Origin: Lepidodermella squamata
Taxonomy: Eukaryota; Gastrotricha
NCBI GenBank assembly: GCA_047495785.1
Contig: JBLDXI010000015.1
Span: forward strand, 1,426,001 to 1,490,000
Reading direction: 5' to 3'
Length of the DNA stretch: 64,000 bases
The notes under the pieces were generated by a model. It ran no database searches, was not told where the DNA came from, and saw only the letters and a list, made by a program, of their open reading frames with translations. Position numbers and translations under genes: made by a program. Shown here piece after piece: positions 10,701 to 20,567 of the stretch (position 1 is its first letter; the number at the start of each line of letters is the position of its first letter).

Positions 10701-11796
10701 CCCAGGTCTAACTTCTCCATACCAATGATAGGAATGCCAGAACCCATGTCGAAGGTGCCGTCAACGGACGAATAATTCATTGGTAGGTCAGTGCCGGGCA
10801 TGGTCACAACTTCAGCCGAGTAATCCGGTTCGGGCTCTGGTTCACTTTCGTGTTCTTCTTCCTCCTCGTCATCATCTTCATTACCTTCACCTTCCTCCTC
10901 AGGCTCAGGTTCGACGTTGCGAGTTCGCGGCCTGCCTCGTTGAGATGTGCTAGGCGCGGCTGGAGGCTGTGGAGGTAACGGTTCAGGTTCAGCAGCTGTG
11001 ACGACGATCTCTTCTGGTTCATCTTCATCACCCTCAACGACCATGACTAGACCGGACGGGTCAACAAGTGGCACGTGGGGTTCATCTTTCCGCTTTTTCT
11101 CCCGTTTACGAGCAGCAGCAGCTGCCCGTTTCTCCTTTTCAGCGAGTGTTTTCGCCTCCTTGAAAGCGCGCAGCGCTTGGATTTCAGGATCTTCGAAATC
11201 AGCTTCGAGCAGTTTCTTCGAAATGGTCCGCTTTCTTGGCTGGCGACCCTGAGTAACTGTTTCGTAAAAGTAGCCATGTCTACGGCCACTGCTAGGTCCT
11301 CCACCATGGATGAAGTCAACCGGTCCTCCTTCGTCAGTCTCAACAGTACTGACAAAGTACTCCTAGAAAATATGAAAAGTCAATATTATTTCAACTTGAG
11401 ATTCGTCTGCCAAAACTAAATCAAATGAATGGGAGTTGTCGAGTCATGGACCAAGGACAAGGTGCCCAGAACCCGGCTGATCTACCGGCAAGCAGCTGGG
11501 TAACCCAGGATTTTAATTTTGATCATATGACTAAAATCCTGATCACAAGAATTTTTTCCCAATTAAAATTTACAAGAAGACACATAAAACTACACTCTAA
11601 AAATTATTGGATGCATATTTTCAGACGGACAAGCCAGAAATGAGCCGCCGAATTCAAACTGGGTTGACCCATCACCCCGGGTGTTTGGCTGGTAGTTGTA
11701 GCAAGTGCTTACCTCGTCCATTCGAGATTGAACAGCAGAGTAAAGTCGAGAGTCGATTGAAGAGGCGTTTACAGTGACGATATGATCAAGATTCAA
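7727..11796 (-). CDS. C2H2 zinc-finger protein with 15 fingers
   Basis: Three exons are assembled: 11796-11713, 11362-8774 and 8281-7727, with clean GT-AG junctions and 1075 predicted residues. The N-terminal part holds a basic Lys/Ala-rich helix, then long acidic Glu/Asp/Pro runs. About 15 C2H2 fingers follow, most of the C-x2-C-[DE/S]-[FY] type with poor TGEKP linkers. Fingers 1-8 are nearly continuous and later ones more widely spaced. A Pro-rich stretch comes next. The last exon is Gln- and His-rich and ends with a conserved-looking LTPEQLAAL...GDYIEIDGQMYKIEF block and an acidic tail. It is a nuclear DNA-binding regulator. The architecture recalls ZNF335- or REST-like proteins, but I cannot name an orthologue. 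The exon junctions were chosen because they keep frame and remove intronic Phe/Lys-rich reading at 8519-8770. Confidence 0.8.
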
Positions 11797-12899
11797 TTAA
11801 AAATGCGTCCAAAGTCTATGAATAATCGCTAAACTGATGAAAAAACGACGAGAGAACTTAGCGATAACAGCGAAGACGAGCCAAGTAACCGGGGAATAGC
11901 GGCCAGTGACCTTGAACACAAAGCTCTGGCTTCAGCTCGACAGAGATCGCGGTAAAAAATTTCTACGCGATATAAAGCTAACAAATCCGGCTAAATAGCA
12001 AGTTTGAAGTACAACAAAGTTCACTATGCGATATAAAACGTTGTGTGTCCTGATCGATAACAATAGAAATCAATCGAATCTTTTTTAGAGCGGGAGATTC
12101 GTTGCACGATCATTTTTATTTTTGACCGCAAATATGCAAGCAAATAAAAATAATAAAAGCAATAATATAAATTGAATAATCTAAATTTTACGATTTCATA
12201 AATTCAAATTTTCAAATTTTAGCGCGCGCAGCTTTTTGATTCCCCGACCGCCTTCTCGCTAGTGATTTCGCAGCATCCACGCATTATTGGCCTGAGAGCT
12301 GACTGTTCAATATATTTTACAGGTTTTGCGGAAGTTTATGAAAATCTTATCGAAAATATCCTTTGCCAAGGCCTTATAATAGACACCCAAACTAGGTCCA
12401 CTTTTGCCAATTTTCTTCCATGTCACCTTACACCTTCCACCTCGACTTCATTACAGTGGAACCCCGATTTCCCGTCACCTGCGGTATGTAAATATGTAAG
12501 AGCGACTTGGACCCACAGAGGGCAATTACATGCAAAACTACCGGGATTTCCCGTTATTCGGGAGTGCCTCCACGATCCATGATGAGTTTTCAATGCCTCA
12601 GACTCTAAAATAGTCGATAATATTATTGAATTAATGAGTTCAGATGTTTAAGGTGCAACGTCTTACAAAAATGTTTCACAGTCATCTCACATCTCACCAC
12701 ACTAGTTTCACAATGTGATTGTTCACATTTGGGTCATTTGGATAAATCTATTCAATAGGGTATGCTTTTTAGCTTAACTTCGACGTTTTTGTTGAAAAAT
12801 CAGAATCGAGCCATTCTGTTGGGTCAGCGATAACGGGCTGCGAATTTTGTTTGTGTCTTAGGTTTTTGCAATAAGCATATTTACTGCAAAATCATTTCC
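11797..12899. other. Intergenic, divergent promoter region
   Basis: This lies between the divergently read zinc-finger and acetyltransferase genes. No gene is supported. At 12452-12470 the sequence TA-CAGTGGAACCCCGATTT matches the usual terminal repeat style of pogo/Tigger elements, preceded by a TA target. I do not find the matching right end, so it is a solo end or coincidence. Confidence 0.4.
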
Positions 12900-13592
12900 A
12901 TGATCATTCGTGTCGAAGGAAATGCGGACTTTCGTCGAGTCGAAGAGATTACCCGAGATGCATTTTGGAATTTGTATCGCCCTGGAGCAGATGAGCATTA
13001 TTTGGTTCATATACTGCGCAGCAGGCCTGAGTTTATACCCGAGCTCAGCCTTGTGGCAGTTGACGATGATGGTCAGATAATTGGCAGTATTCTCTACACC
13101 AGGACTGCTGTCAAGAGTGCAGATGGTAACTGCCACGAGACCATTACGTTCGGTCCTGTTTCAGTCTCACCGTCACATCAAAAGCACGGAGTTGGTTCCA
13201 AGCTTATCAAGGAGTCTTTGACCAAGGCCACCGCGATGGGTTTTAAAGCTGTTGTAATTATGGGCTACCCTGGTTATTACGAGCGCTTTGGTTTTGAAAA
13301 CGGTGAGAAGTTCGGTATCGCGTATTCTGATGGCAGTCATCCAATAGCTTTACAAGTATTGGAGCTGCAAAAGGGAGCTCTTACAGGCATTAACGGAAAT
13401 TATTATGAGAGCGAAGTTTTCAACACTGATGCGGAACAAGTGGCTGAGTTTGACAAGAATTTTCCGGAAAAGCGCAAATATGTTACCTACAGCCAAAAGG
13501 CATTTGATATAACAAGCTCACTGCAGAACGGCGACCCTGTGCCGCCAGAGCTGGCAAAATGGGCACACTGCTTAGACGAAGTAAACAAGTGA
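12900..13592 (+). CDS. GNAT N-acetyltransferase, bacterial YhbS-like
   Basis: Intronless 230-residue protein. It is a GCN5-related N-acetyltransferase: an N-terminal strand-helix pair, a DEHYLVHILRSRPEFIPELS segment, the central strand ending IGSILYT, then FGPVSVSPSHQKHGVGSKLI with the acetyl-CoA loop Q-K-H-G-V-G-S, and a conserved GYPGYYERFGF element. That order is typical of the predicted acetyltransferase YhbS (COG3153) group, which is widespread in bacteria. The C-terminal 70 residues extend the fold. The substrate cannot be read from the sequence. The lack of introns among intron-rich neighbours and the bacterial flavour make horizontal acquisition likely, which is an inference. The start is the first Met in frame and directly precedes beta strand 1. 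Confidence 0.8.
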   Translation: MIIRVEGNADFRRVEEITRDAFWNLYRPGADEHYLVHILRSRPEFIPELSLVAVDDDGQIIGSILYTRTAVKSADGNCHETITFGPVSVSPSHQKHGVGSKLIKESLTKATAMGFKAVVIMGYPGYYERFGFENGEKFGIAYSDGSHPIALQVLELQKGALTGINGNYYESEVFNTDAEQVAEFDKNFPEKRKYVTYSQKAFDITSSLQNGDPVPPELAKWAHCLDEVNK

Positions 13593-13842
13593 ATAAGCCA
13601 CAATCGTACTTTCTGAGCCCAAGGTTCGTTTTTTCGCAATGTCGACTTTAATTTAGTTAATCCAATGGTATATTTCATCTAGGTTCATGTTAATTGTTAC
13701 GCCGCTGTGATTTGTGATCGAAGAATTTCGAAGCGGATTCGGATGTTTTAAACGGTTATTGTGATATCATATTCTTTCAATGGACACCAATATATTCCTG
13801 TTATTCAGGAGTCACATTTTATTTTAAAGAAACTGTTTTGAT

Positions 13843-15389
13843 TCAGAAGAAAAAATGTTGAACAATATTTGGCGTACCGGGCTGATAACAATTGCCCAAT
13901 TTGTTTCTCAGATCATTTCTTTCGGAATAAAACGTTGATGTTGACGATCCTATCGTTTCTTTCCGTTCCCACAATTTCTCACACAGGTTTTGCAGACCGA
14001 TTTTGTGATTGCCGCCATCAGTTATCTTGTAACTTCGCTGCCAGGCGTAGTAAGGCGAGACAAGCTCAGACTGGCCAGTGTTGCTCGATAGAGTTTGGAG
14101 TAATTCTACGACAGAATCCGTGTTAGACAAAGAACTAGCGTCAATATAAGCACCGGGTGGAAGATAGTCGTTTAAATTTGAACTAGCACCATTGAACAGC
14201 ACCGGAATAACTCCGTAATTGAAATTCATCTAAATATAAGGAAAATAGACGGCTGCATAGAAACTAGAAGGACACCACTCACCGACATAGCTTTGAACGC
14301 TTCCTGTAGGTAATCATCGCAGTACGCATCCTCGAAGGCCATGTAGAACCGATAATCAGCAAGTTTCTCGAGCGCGATTGGCGTTTTATCTGTGGCGCCT
14401 TCACACGGGCCAAAAATATCAATTTCGACGCCCTTTTTGCGCAGCTTGTTGATCAAATTCTCCCGGCCACTTGGTGTTCTATTGCAAAAAATGGGAAAAT
14501 GATTAATTTTTTTTTACAAATATGCTTACAATTATTCCAATTTTTTTCTCTCAAAATTAATTGAGAAAAGAATGGTTAAAAATTTGATTTTTTTCATGAA
14601 TTGGGGATAGCCGATATTTTCAGGATTATTAAAACAAAAATCAACATGCTGGCTTGAATAAAAATTTTAAACTGAAACTTACACGCAATTCTCACCCGTG
14701 AACCACACACCCTTATTCGGCCGGCGGAAAAACGTGCTGATGAAAAATTCGATTTTCCTATTCATTTCCAAAATTTGATCACCCTGCTGTTGCGCGACGT
14801 TGCCGATCGGGTAGGCAACATCAGCCTTTGACGAATAGCCCATCGTTAAATTGAAATTCAACACATTCAACATTTCCCATCGATGCGCGTCCATGCCGCT
14901 GTGAACCGGCGAATCGAGGCTGAAATAGACCCATTGCTGCCAGTGGCACCGCTGGCCAGGCGTTTCTTCAAAATCGACGTCTCGCCCGTGAAAAATCAGC
15001 GCATCAGCACTGGCGTACGGCGCTCGGCTGACGGAGAAAATGCAATTTTTACCGCTGGCTGATTTTAAAATAGGCGACTTCAGGCCGTGAAAAATCGCCG
15101 ACCAATCAGCGTCGCCGTTGTAGGGTGTCCACATGACGACGAGAAGCGGGCGCGTACTATCTTGGCCATTGATGGGCGGCTGTAATTTTTCGCACGTTGT
15201 TATCGGCGCGGTGTAACGCGGCGCGGATTTGCGGCGAATCGACACGAACAGACCGAGGCAAATGCATGATACGAAAGTCCATGTGAATAGAGTGGCGAGA
15301 GTGTTTCGCCGGCGTTTGATACTGATTATCATGGTGAGGTTGTTGCTTATAGCTGCGAGATATTTCTGTCGAGTGTTGTGGTGTCGCAT
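13843..15389 (-). CDS. Alpha-1,3-fucosyltransferase, GT10 family
   Basis: Three exons, 15389-14683, 14478-14283 and 14229-13843, join in frame into 429 residues. Layout is that of a Golgi type II membrane enzyme: a short basic cytoplasmic tail, one membrane span (TLFTWTFVSCICLGLFVSI, about residues 33-52), a stem and a catalytic domain. GT10 hallmarks are a WFTGENCVTPSGRE block with an IDIFGPC element, then FYMAFEDAYCDDYLQEAF (the donor-binding motif), and GVIPVLFNGA...YLPPGAYID. The enzyme is expected to move fucose from GDP-fucose to GlcNAc or glucose on N-glycans or other glycans. Which core or antenna linkage it makes cannot be told here. An AATAAA on the minus strand at about 13823-13818 is a good poly(A) signal. 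Confidence 0.88.
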
Positions 15390-16016
15390 AGCGATACCAA
15401 TGTGTTAGCGCGGGATTTCGAGGGCGATTACGCGTCTGCGTTGCGCGTTTTTAAGCTGCTGGGTAAATAGCATGGGGTCACCTGTTGGGTCATTGAAGTG
15501 GATGTTACTCCTGAGGTTATTCAAACTCTTGAAACCCCTATTACTCAAACCAAAATGAAAATCAAGATTTGAAAATAAAAAAGTTGTCGAGGGTGTAGAT
15601 CTTGTGAGGAATACAACCAAAGAAGGACTAACTTGCGCGAGCCAGGCGACCATGCGTAGTTTTCTTGAGGTAACTTTTTTGCCTTGATGAATTTGAGGAC
15701 AATTTGTAGATATTCGGAAAGCTCGCTTCAAACTGCAGTCGCCTATTTTGTGTATTTCGAATTTTAGAAAAAGGGATGGGAACGTTCAAATGCTTTAAAA
15801 AACAAGCAACAATGACCCTTTTTCCGGAGCTGAATGAAAAATTAATATGAGTATATTTTGAAAATAAATACACGGGCGATACGATCTTGAGGCGAACTTT
15901 CCAAATCTGTAAACAGTTTCCGAAAATTCCCCAAAATTCCCACAAAAAAGTTACCGCCGGATTAAAACACCCCGCTTTTTGAGGTGACAAAATAACACGC
16001 GCGCTGGTTGCACAAT
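15390..16016. other. Intergenic region upstream of the fucosyltransferase
   Basis: Overlapping short open frames exist on the minus strand but none shows a domain or clean splice sites. I see no repeat until the nested transposon block that begins at about 16017. Confidence 0.4.
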
Positions 16017-16027
16017 GGGTCCTCGTC

Positions 16028-17011
16028 ATAGAGCTAGTTTTAAGATAAAGGTCCTACTCCTGACTAAGGCTGCAAACGCCATGGGCACCAGATGTTGTGA
16101 TGAATCAGCATCGAGTGGTTGGAAAAGTAAACAAATCAGGTGATTTTTCCATTGCCGATATTTCATTCATGAAAATTTCCTTGATAAAAAACTTGGTGGT
16201 GCCAGATAGTGCCTTAAATGGTGAACATTGCCATTATTTTTTCGAAATTTTCAGAGAAATACAAAGGAGTAAAATCGCGAAAAAACAATTTTGCGATTTC
16301 AGATAAATCGACACTGCCTAATAATTAAATCGAAATTGAAGCATATTGCGAATAGGGTGGGTGATTCTGATCAAGCTCTACATTTTGATGCTTGGAGCGA
16401 GCTTGGAAGATTTTTTCATGATTTTCTATGATTTTATGAATTATTCCACTTGGTTTTTTACATTACAAAATGGAGATAGCCGGTTGGATTCTATCCAGAA
16501 TCTTTGTTGACAGCACGTGCGCCATGTGCACATGGTGTGGCTGGATTGAGCCCGGAGCTGGATCAGAGTCAAAATGTAGTGAAAAACCATTCATTCAATG
16601 AATAAAAAATTCTAGAAAATCTGAAAAAAATCTTCCAAGCTCGCTCCAAGCATCAAAATGTAGAGCGTGATCAGAATTACCTGGTCCATTAAAAAACCCT
16701 TCAATTTCACCTTCTTATTGGCAGTTGTCATATTTTATTAATTGATCGATTTCATTTTTTGCGATTTTCCCCCATTTCAAAAATAGTTAAAATTTCGAAA
16801 AAATAATCAATGTGTTCATCGTTTCAAGAGCTACCTGGATCTGCCGGGAATTGTTTACTATGACTAATCGTTCAAGAATAATGAGCGATCGAAAATCACC
16901 CGATTTGTTTACTTTTCCAACCACTCGATGCTGATTCATCACAACATCTGGTGCCCATGGCGTTTACAGCCTTAGTCAGGAGTAGGACCTCTATCTTAAA
17001 ACTAGCTCTAT
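16028..17011. mobile_element. Non-autonomous Mutator-like element with 10-bp target duplication
   Basis: A 984-bp element with terminal inverted repeats of about 120 bp (16028-16147 and 16890-17011). The ends begin ATAGAGCTAGTTTTAAGATA and are near perfect complements. It is flanked by a perfect 10-bp duplication, GGTCCTCGTC, at 16018-16027 and 17012-17021. Long TIRs with a 9-11 bp duplication are the hallmark of Mutator-like elements. Inside are no long frames but a second inverted repeat. The near identity of the two TIRs indicates a fairly recent insertion. Decayed MULE transposase genes at 29.3 and 34.2 kb show the superfamily is present in this genome. Confidence 0.85.
16360..16680. repeat. 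Internal long inverted repeat in the MULE element
   Basis: The segment 16361-16426 (CTACATTTTGATGCTTGGAG and flanks) is repeated in inverse orientation at 16620-16680, with about 195 bases between. It lies wholly inside the 984-bp element, so the element folds as a hairpin within a hairpin. It could be a smaller foldback element nested in the larger one. No clear target duplication marks its edges. Confidence 0.7.
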
Positions 17012-17030
17012 GGTCCTCGTCCTCCTGTTA

Positions 17031-17631
17031 GCATGAGACGTAGCTAGGACGCCGCAGCTGGGCTTTTTACGAGAAAAAAGTGAAATGAGAGATAATGAGG
17101 TCGAAGGTCGCGTTTTGAAAATATTGGAAAATATTTGAAAATTTGGCGCCAGATGTTGTGATGAAACTGCTGATTTCGAGAAAAAAGAGTCTTTCATACG
17201 CCGTAAGTGCTACTTTGCAAGTGAAAAGATGAAACCATAGATCAATTTTAGAAAATCATGATTTTTATTGCTTCGGTAAATATTTTCACTATCACAAGGG
17301 TAAAGCTGAGCAAATCGGACAAAAATCGTCAAAAATAAAACAGAAAATAATTAGTCTTTTTGAATTGCTTTAGACTTGATAAGGAGGATGCGGCAAATTT
17401 TTCGCGATAAAATCTCACGGTTCTTCATTCTTGAATCTTCTTCAGTTCCAACTTCGATAAATTTCCTTATAAATTGAAAATAGGACCAGGTAAAATTGAA
17501 AAATCCGGCAGAAGCTCCCGCCAACAGAACATTTTCCATCACAAATTTTCAAGTAAATAAATTGATAACAAATCTAAATAAATCGAATTTTAACGTGACC
17601 AGGGCCAAGTTCAGGTCCCTACGTCTCATGC
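17031..17631. mobile_element. 601-bp MITE-like element with 13-bp TIR and 6-bp target duplication
   Basis: The ends are GCATGAGACGTAG and its exact inverse CTACGTCTCATGC. The flanks are CTGTTA on both sides (17025-17030 and 17632-17637). The interior carries CCAGATGTTGTGATGAA (from about 17149), which is also found just inside the TIR of the neighbouring 984-bp element, so the two are related or share a piece. No transposase is encoded. The superfamily is not certain from a 6-bp duplication. Confidence 0.6.
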
Positions 17632-18018
17632 CTGTTAGCGGAACCAAATGTACATGAGCGGAACCAAATATGCCGTAGCGGAACCAAATTTGCAGCTAGC
17701 GGAACCAAATTTTGGAATTTTATAGTAGCCTGAAATTGCTTTTTGGATATTTCTTGCAGGTCAAGATTGGCCACAATAATTCTAGAAAATTCACCAGTGA
17801 GTTAAGCGCAAAATTCTCTATAATACGAAGTGTTCATTTCAAAATTCATGCTCAGCCTAATTTTCGTAGAAATATTCAAAAAATGCATTTTTGCATATTT
17901 CGACTTTGGTTCCGCAAAAAGCAAATTTGGTTCCGCTACAGCATATTTAGTTCCGCAACAGCAAATTAGGTTCCGCTCACCGTAAATTTGGTTCCGCTAA
18001 AAGATAAAAGATAGGCCC
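17632..18018. mobile_element. Main part of the host MITE with tandem subterminal units
   Basis: Left arm: four tandem units of AGCGGAACCAAAT spaced 18-21 bp (17637-17716). Right arm: five inverse units of TTTGGTTCCGC (17907-18000), ending in AGATAGGCCC. The core shares clear identity with 39950-40110. The missing left tip, GGGTCCTCGTCCTCCTGTTA, is found split upstream at 16017 and 17012-17030, separated by the two insertions described above. Confidence 0.75.
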
Positions 18019-18135
18019 ATACTGTTACGCACAAGCGCACGCAAGTTTGTCCTCCTTAAGTATTCCTACAAGGTGCAGATGCCGCTTTTCAAAAAATTTA
18101 ATAACAAATTTGATCAAGTATAAATCTAGTCAAAC

Positions 18136-18189
18136 GACACATGCACTCGTCTCCCATTTCAGCGCACGGGTACAGGCATGCTCCGCTGA
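18136..18189 (-). pseudogene. Decayed exon 2 of the Cys-rich secreted family
   Basis: On the minus strand an acceptor (ACTTAG) is followed by 54 bases that match exon 2 of the gene at 19873-20302 almost base for base (coding GACLYPCAEMGDEC and then MC). The downstream donor is GTTTGA rather than GTGAGT, and I find no matching exon 1 or exon 3. This is either a dead duplicate or an unrecognised third gene. The duplicated exon keeps its length exactly. Confidence 0.65.
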
Positions 18190-18209
18190 CTAAGTATATC
18201 CAAGAAAAG

Positions 18210-18443
18210 TCATTGTTGTTGTGCATTAGGAGGTTTACTTTTATTAGGGCCAACTAAGGTCATTTTCAATTTTTGCCCAACGACCAAAAGCAATCGGCAC
18301 CTTATCGGCCATGTAAAAACTAGAACTGCCTGCCAGTACCGCATCTGGCTTGCCAGCCTTACGGGGTCTATGCGAGCGACGTGCCCGTACCAGCGAAGTT
18401 GACGCACAGCAATTGTGAATCTAAATTGTTCCGAGCCACACAT
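18210..18443 (-). pseudogene. Non-LTR retrotransposon reverse transcriptase C-terminal scrap
   Basis: The minus-strand frame contains RQLRWYGHVARIDPVRLASQ, the conserved tail motif (LRW-x-GHV-x-R) that ends many RTE and related endonuclease/reverse-transcriptase proteins. The reading frame then drifts off the expected pattern. Only this terminal piece remains, so it is a 5'-truncated and decayed insertion lying beside the dead Cys-rich exon. Confidence 0.65.
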
Positions 18444-19086
18444 ATTTCTAACGGGCTCAGTACGAATTTTACTCGCTTAGACAGCCTTGCCTCAGCCCAG
18501 GTAAGGGGCTATTCGATCGGCCATGAGCTATATGAATCTAGAGTTACCTATGTATCCATTTCAGATGTTACTGATGTGTATTGTTTTTAGCGACCGATTG
18601 ACATCGAATGAGGTGCTCAGAAGTTGGGAAGCGAGTTGAAGCAAGGGCTCGAATCCACGCCATGAAACAATTATTTTTCATGTGGGAATACAGAAGTCGA
18701 ATTTACTCGAGCCTTATTCTCTTATTATTAACCTGGATGCAGCGTCATTTTACTAGTATGTAGGTTTACGGGCATTTTGCGTCTTACTTCGCGGGAGAAA
18801 TTTTCTATAATATACTACACTTATAATAATAATAATAAAATGACGGAACGACCTTAGTTTTTTCATGCATCATCGAGGCATCCAGGTATTTGCAGCTGAA
18901 ATAATGGGAGGCAGACATAACACACAGAAATTCGACATCAATCATTGGCAGATGTTTGAATCATAAGACGGAGAGATCAAAGAAATTGCTTGTCATCTAG
19001 CCGTTAAATATCACTATCGCAGTCGTGCTACTTCATTGTTTCGTTTCAATTAAACATTTTTAATTAAATTAATTTCACTCAATTCA
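18444..19086. other. Intergenic upstream of the PAN-like gene
   Basis: No gene is supported. There is an (AAT) microsatellite near 18823-18840. The last 60 bases before 19087 are very AT-rich. I see no clear TATA box. Confidence 0.35.
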
Positions 19087-19365
19087 ATGGCAACCACTGG
19101 CAATATCGCGATTTTCTTGGTTTTCGCCGTTATGCTGGCTAGTGCAGCCGCTTATATTCCGAAAGGTTACGAACTTGTACCGGGCGGCTGTGACGGAATT
19201 ATTGGCACGTACTCAGCCCAGACCGCGGACGATTGTAACAAGCTTTGCGTTCAAAAAGGCTGCAGTGGTTTCCTGTTCTATCCCGGGTCCTGTTCGCCCT
19301 ACAAGAAGTGCAGTACCAGCTATGGGAAAAAGCCAGGCCTTCTTTTCTACAGAAAAAGCGGCTAA
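19087..19365 (+). CDS. Small secreted PAN/apple-like protein
   Basis: Intronless 92-residue precursor. Residues 1-22 are a signal peptide (IAIFLVFAVMLASAAAYIP). The mature 70 residues have Cys at a spacing like a mini PAN/apple domain: GGCDG, a central DDCNKLC with Cys at i and i+4, KGCSGFLFY (the usual C-x-G-F-x-[YF]), then SCSPYKKC. PAN-type domains bind proteins or sugars outside the cell. The neighbouring Kunitz protein ends with a similar C-x-x-x-C/CSGF arrangement, which hints at shared extracellular use. The domain call is by Cys pattern only. A stop follows at 19363-19365. Confidence 0.65.
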   Translation: MATTGNIAIFLVFAVMLASAAAYIPKGYELVPGGCDGIIGTYSAQTADDCNKLCVQKGCSGFLFYPGSCSPYKKCSTSYGKKPGLLFYRKSG

Positions 19366-19872
19366 ATTGGAATATGTGGGTGCCACGGCGATGCGCAGCT
19401 GAGAGTTCCACATCAGTGGGAAGTTGAGAATTAGAGATGATTGTGGAAATTGGATTTGTGCTAAATAAATCAGTCGCAATTGAGGCCAGCTATTGTTGCA
19501 TTTGCCCCGCCTCGAATTCTCGAGTTCTGGTTTCGTATAAAAATGTGTATTGACAATTCAAGGTTTTGACTTGCCCCCCTCACCCCCTGATTCTCACCCC
19601 CTGATTCGGCCAAATACTGAGGGCAAGTTTGATTCATGTGCATTCAATAAATTTCAAAGTCGATTAGAACTTCCGTGAGAAAATCAACGAAGAAGGTGAT
19701 TTATTAATATCATTTATTATTTTATAATAAATTTGATTAAGCATAAACAACGAGCGCTGGTATTGTGCTCAAGGATCTATTCGGATGATTTTTGGAGCTG
19801 CGAGAAGACCGTGTAATCGCCGTTATTAACATTTAATTAATTAATTAATTTAATTAATCAACATTTAACTGA
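19366..19872. other. Intergenic between convergent secreted-protein genes
   Basis: AT-rich, with a TTAA-type palindromic run near 19830-19858 (TAATTAATTAATTAATTTAA) and an ATAAATC-type stretch that may serve the upstream gene's poly(A) site. No gene is supported. Confidence 0.4.
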
Positions 19873-20302
19873 TTAAGGCCAGTTAGGAGATGGCATGCAC
19901 TGACTGCCATGGCAGTATTCAAAGGGCTCGCGACATCCATAGGGGCAGCCCCACGAATATCTTCCCTTCTCCCTAGTGGGAATCCTCCGTTTTCGACGAT
20001 TTGGCGTATACGCTGTAACAATTATCCTTAGCACCTGAATGAAAGCGAATCGGAGTAACTCACGGCACAGGCATTCGTCTCCCATTTCAGCGCAAGGGTA
20101 CAAGCATGCTCCGCTGACTGTAACCAATAAAATTCGTTGTTTTAGCGCTGTAGGAGCTCGTTCGAGCTCGTTTACCTTTAGTTGGGCAGAAGCAGAGAGA
20201 TCCAGATGGGCTGCAGTGCTCCGGACAACTAATCGATCCCACAGTTTGTCCCGAGATCGCTGCGAATGATGCGAGATGAAACAGAAATAGCAGTAGCAAC
20301 AT
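19873..20302 (-). CDS. Cys-rich secreted protein A, unrecognised family
   Basis: Three exons (20302-20176, 20117-20064, 20012-19873) give 106 residues with consistent phases. Exon 1 encodes a signal peptide (MLLLLFLFHLASFAAISG) and CPEHC...LCFCP. Exon 2 encodes GACLYPCAEMGDECLC. Exon 3 has a basic linker (PNRRKRRIPTREKGR) and WGCPYGCREPFEYC with a final Cys. The basic stretch could be a processing site. The second intron is 51 bp and a multiple of three, so it could also be retained without a frame change. The same three-part plan and phase-1 intron after C-x-C recur in the next gene, so the two are tandem paralogues. No known toxin or inhibitor fold is recognised. Secreted and disulfide-rich is the safe description. 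Confidence 0.65.
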
Positions 20303-20567
20303 CTTGGAAATGCTCAAATACCGTATTCCCGGACCATTCATACGAAGTTCAGAGCTAATTCGAATTCAGCCCACGGCTGCTCAACAATCTGGTCTAGACT
20401 TGAAGTCATCAACGATCAGCTTTACAATGAATCATGCAATGCTAAGTTCGTTGAGGGAATTCTACTTGGCTTCCAGGGTCAAACTATGCACGATCAATCA
20501 GTGAACACAAAAACGAAAACAATATTTCTCCGCATTGGATCATAATTTATTTGAATCTCTGAAACAA

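Noticed and set aside
15405-16029. Possible gene on the minus strand upstream of the fucosyltransferase
   Set aside because: Overlapping frames lack domains, signal peptides and clean splice sites.
19830-19858. TTAA-rich palindrome as a possible element end
   Set aside because: It is simple-sequence AT repeat with no partner or duplication.
20012-20064. Reading straight through in Cys-rich gene A without its second intron
   Set aside because: It stays open, but splicing the 51-bp GTGAGT...ACAG intron restores the phase-1 intron position shared with gene B. I could not exclude retention.
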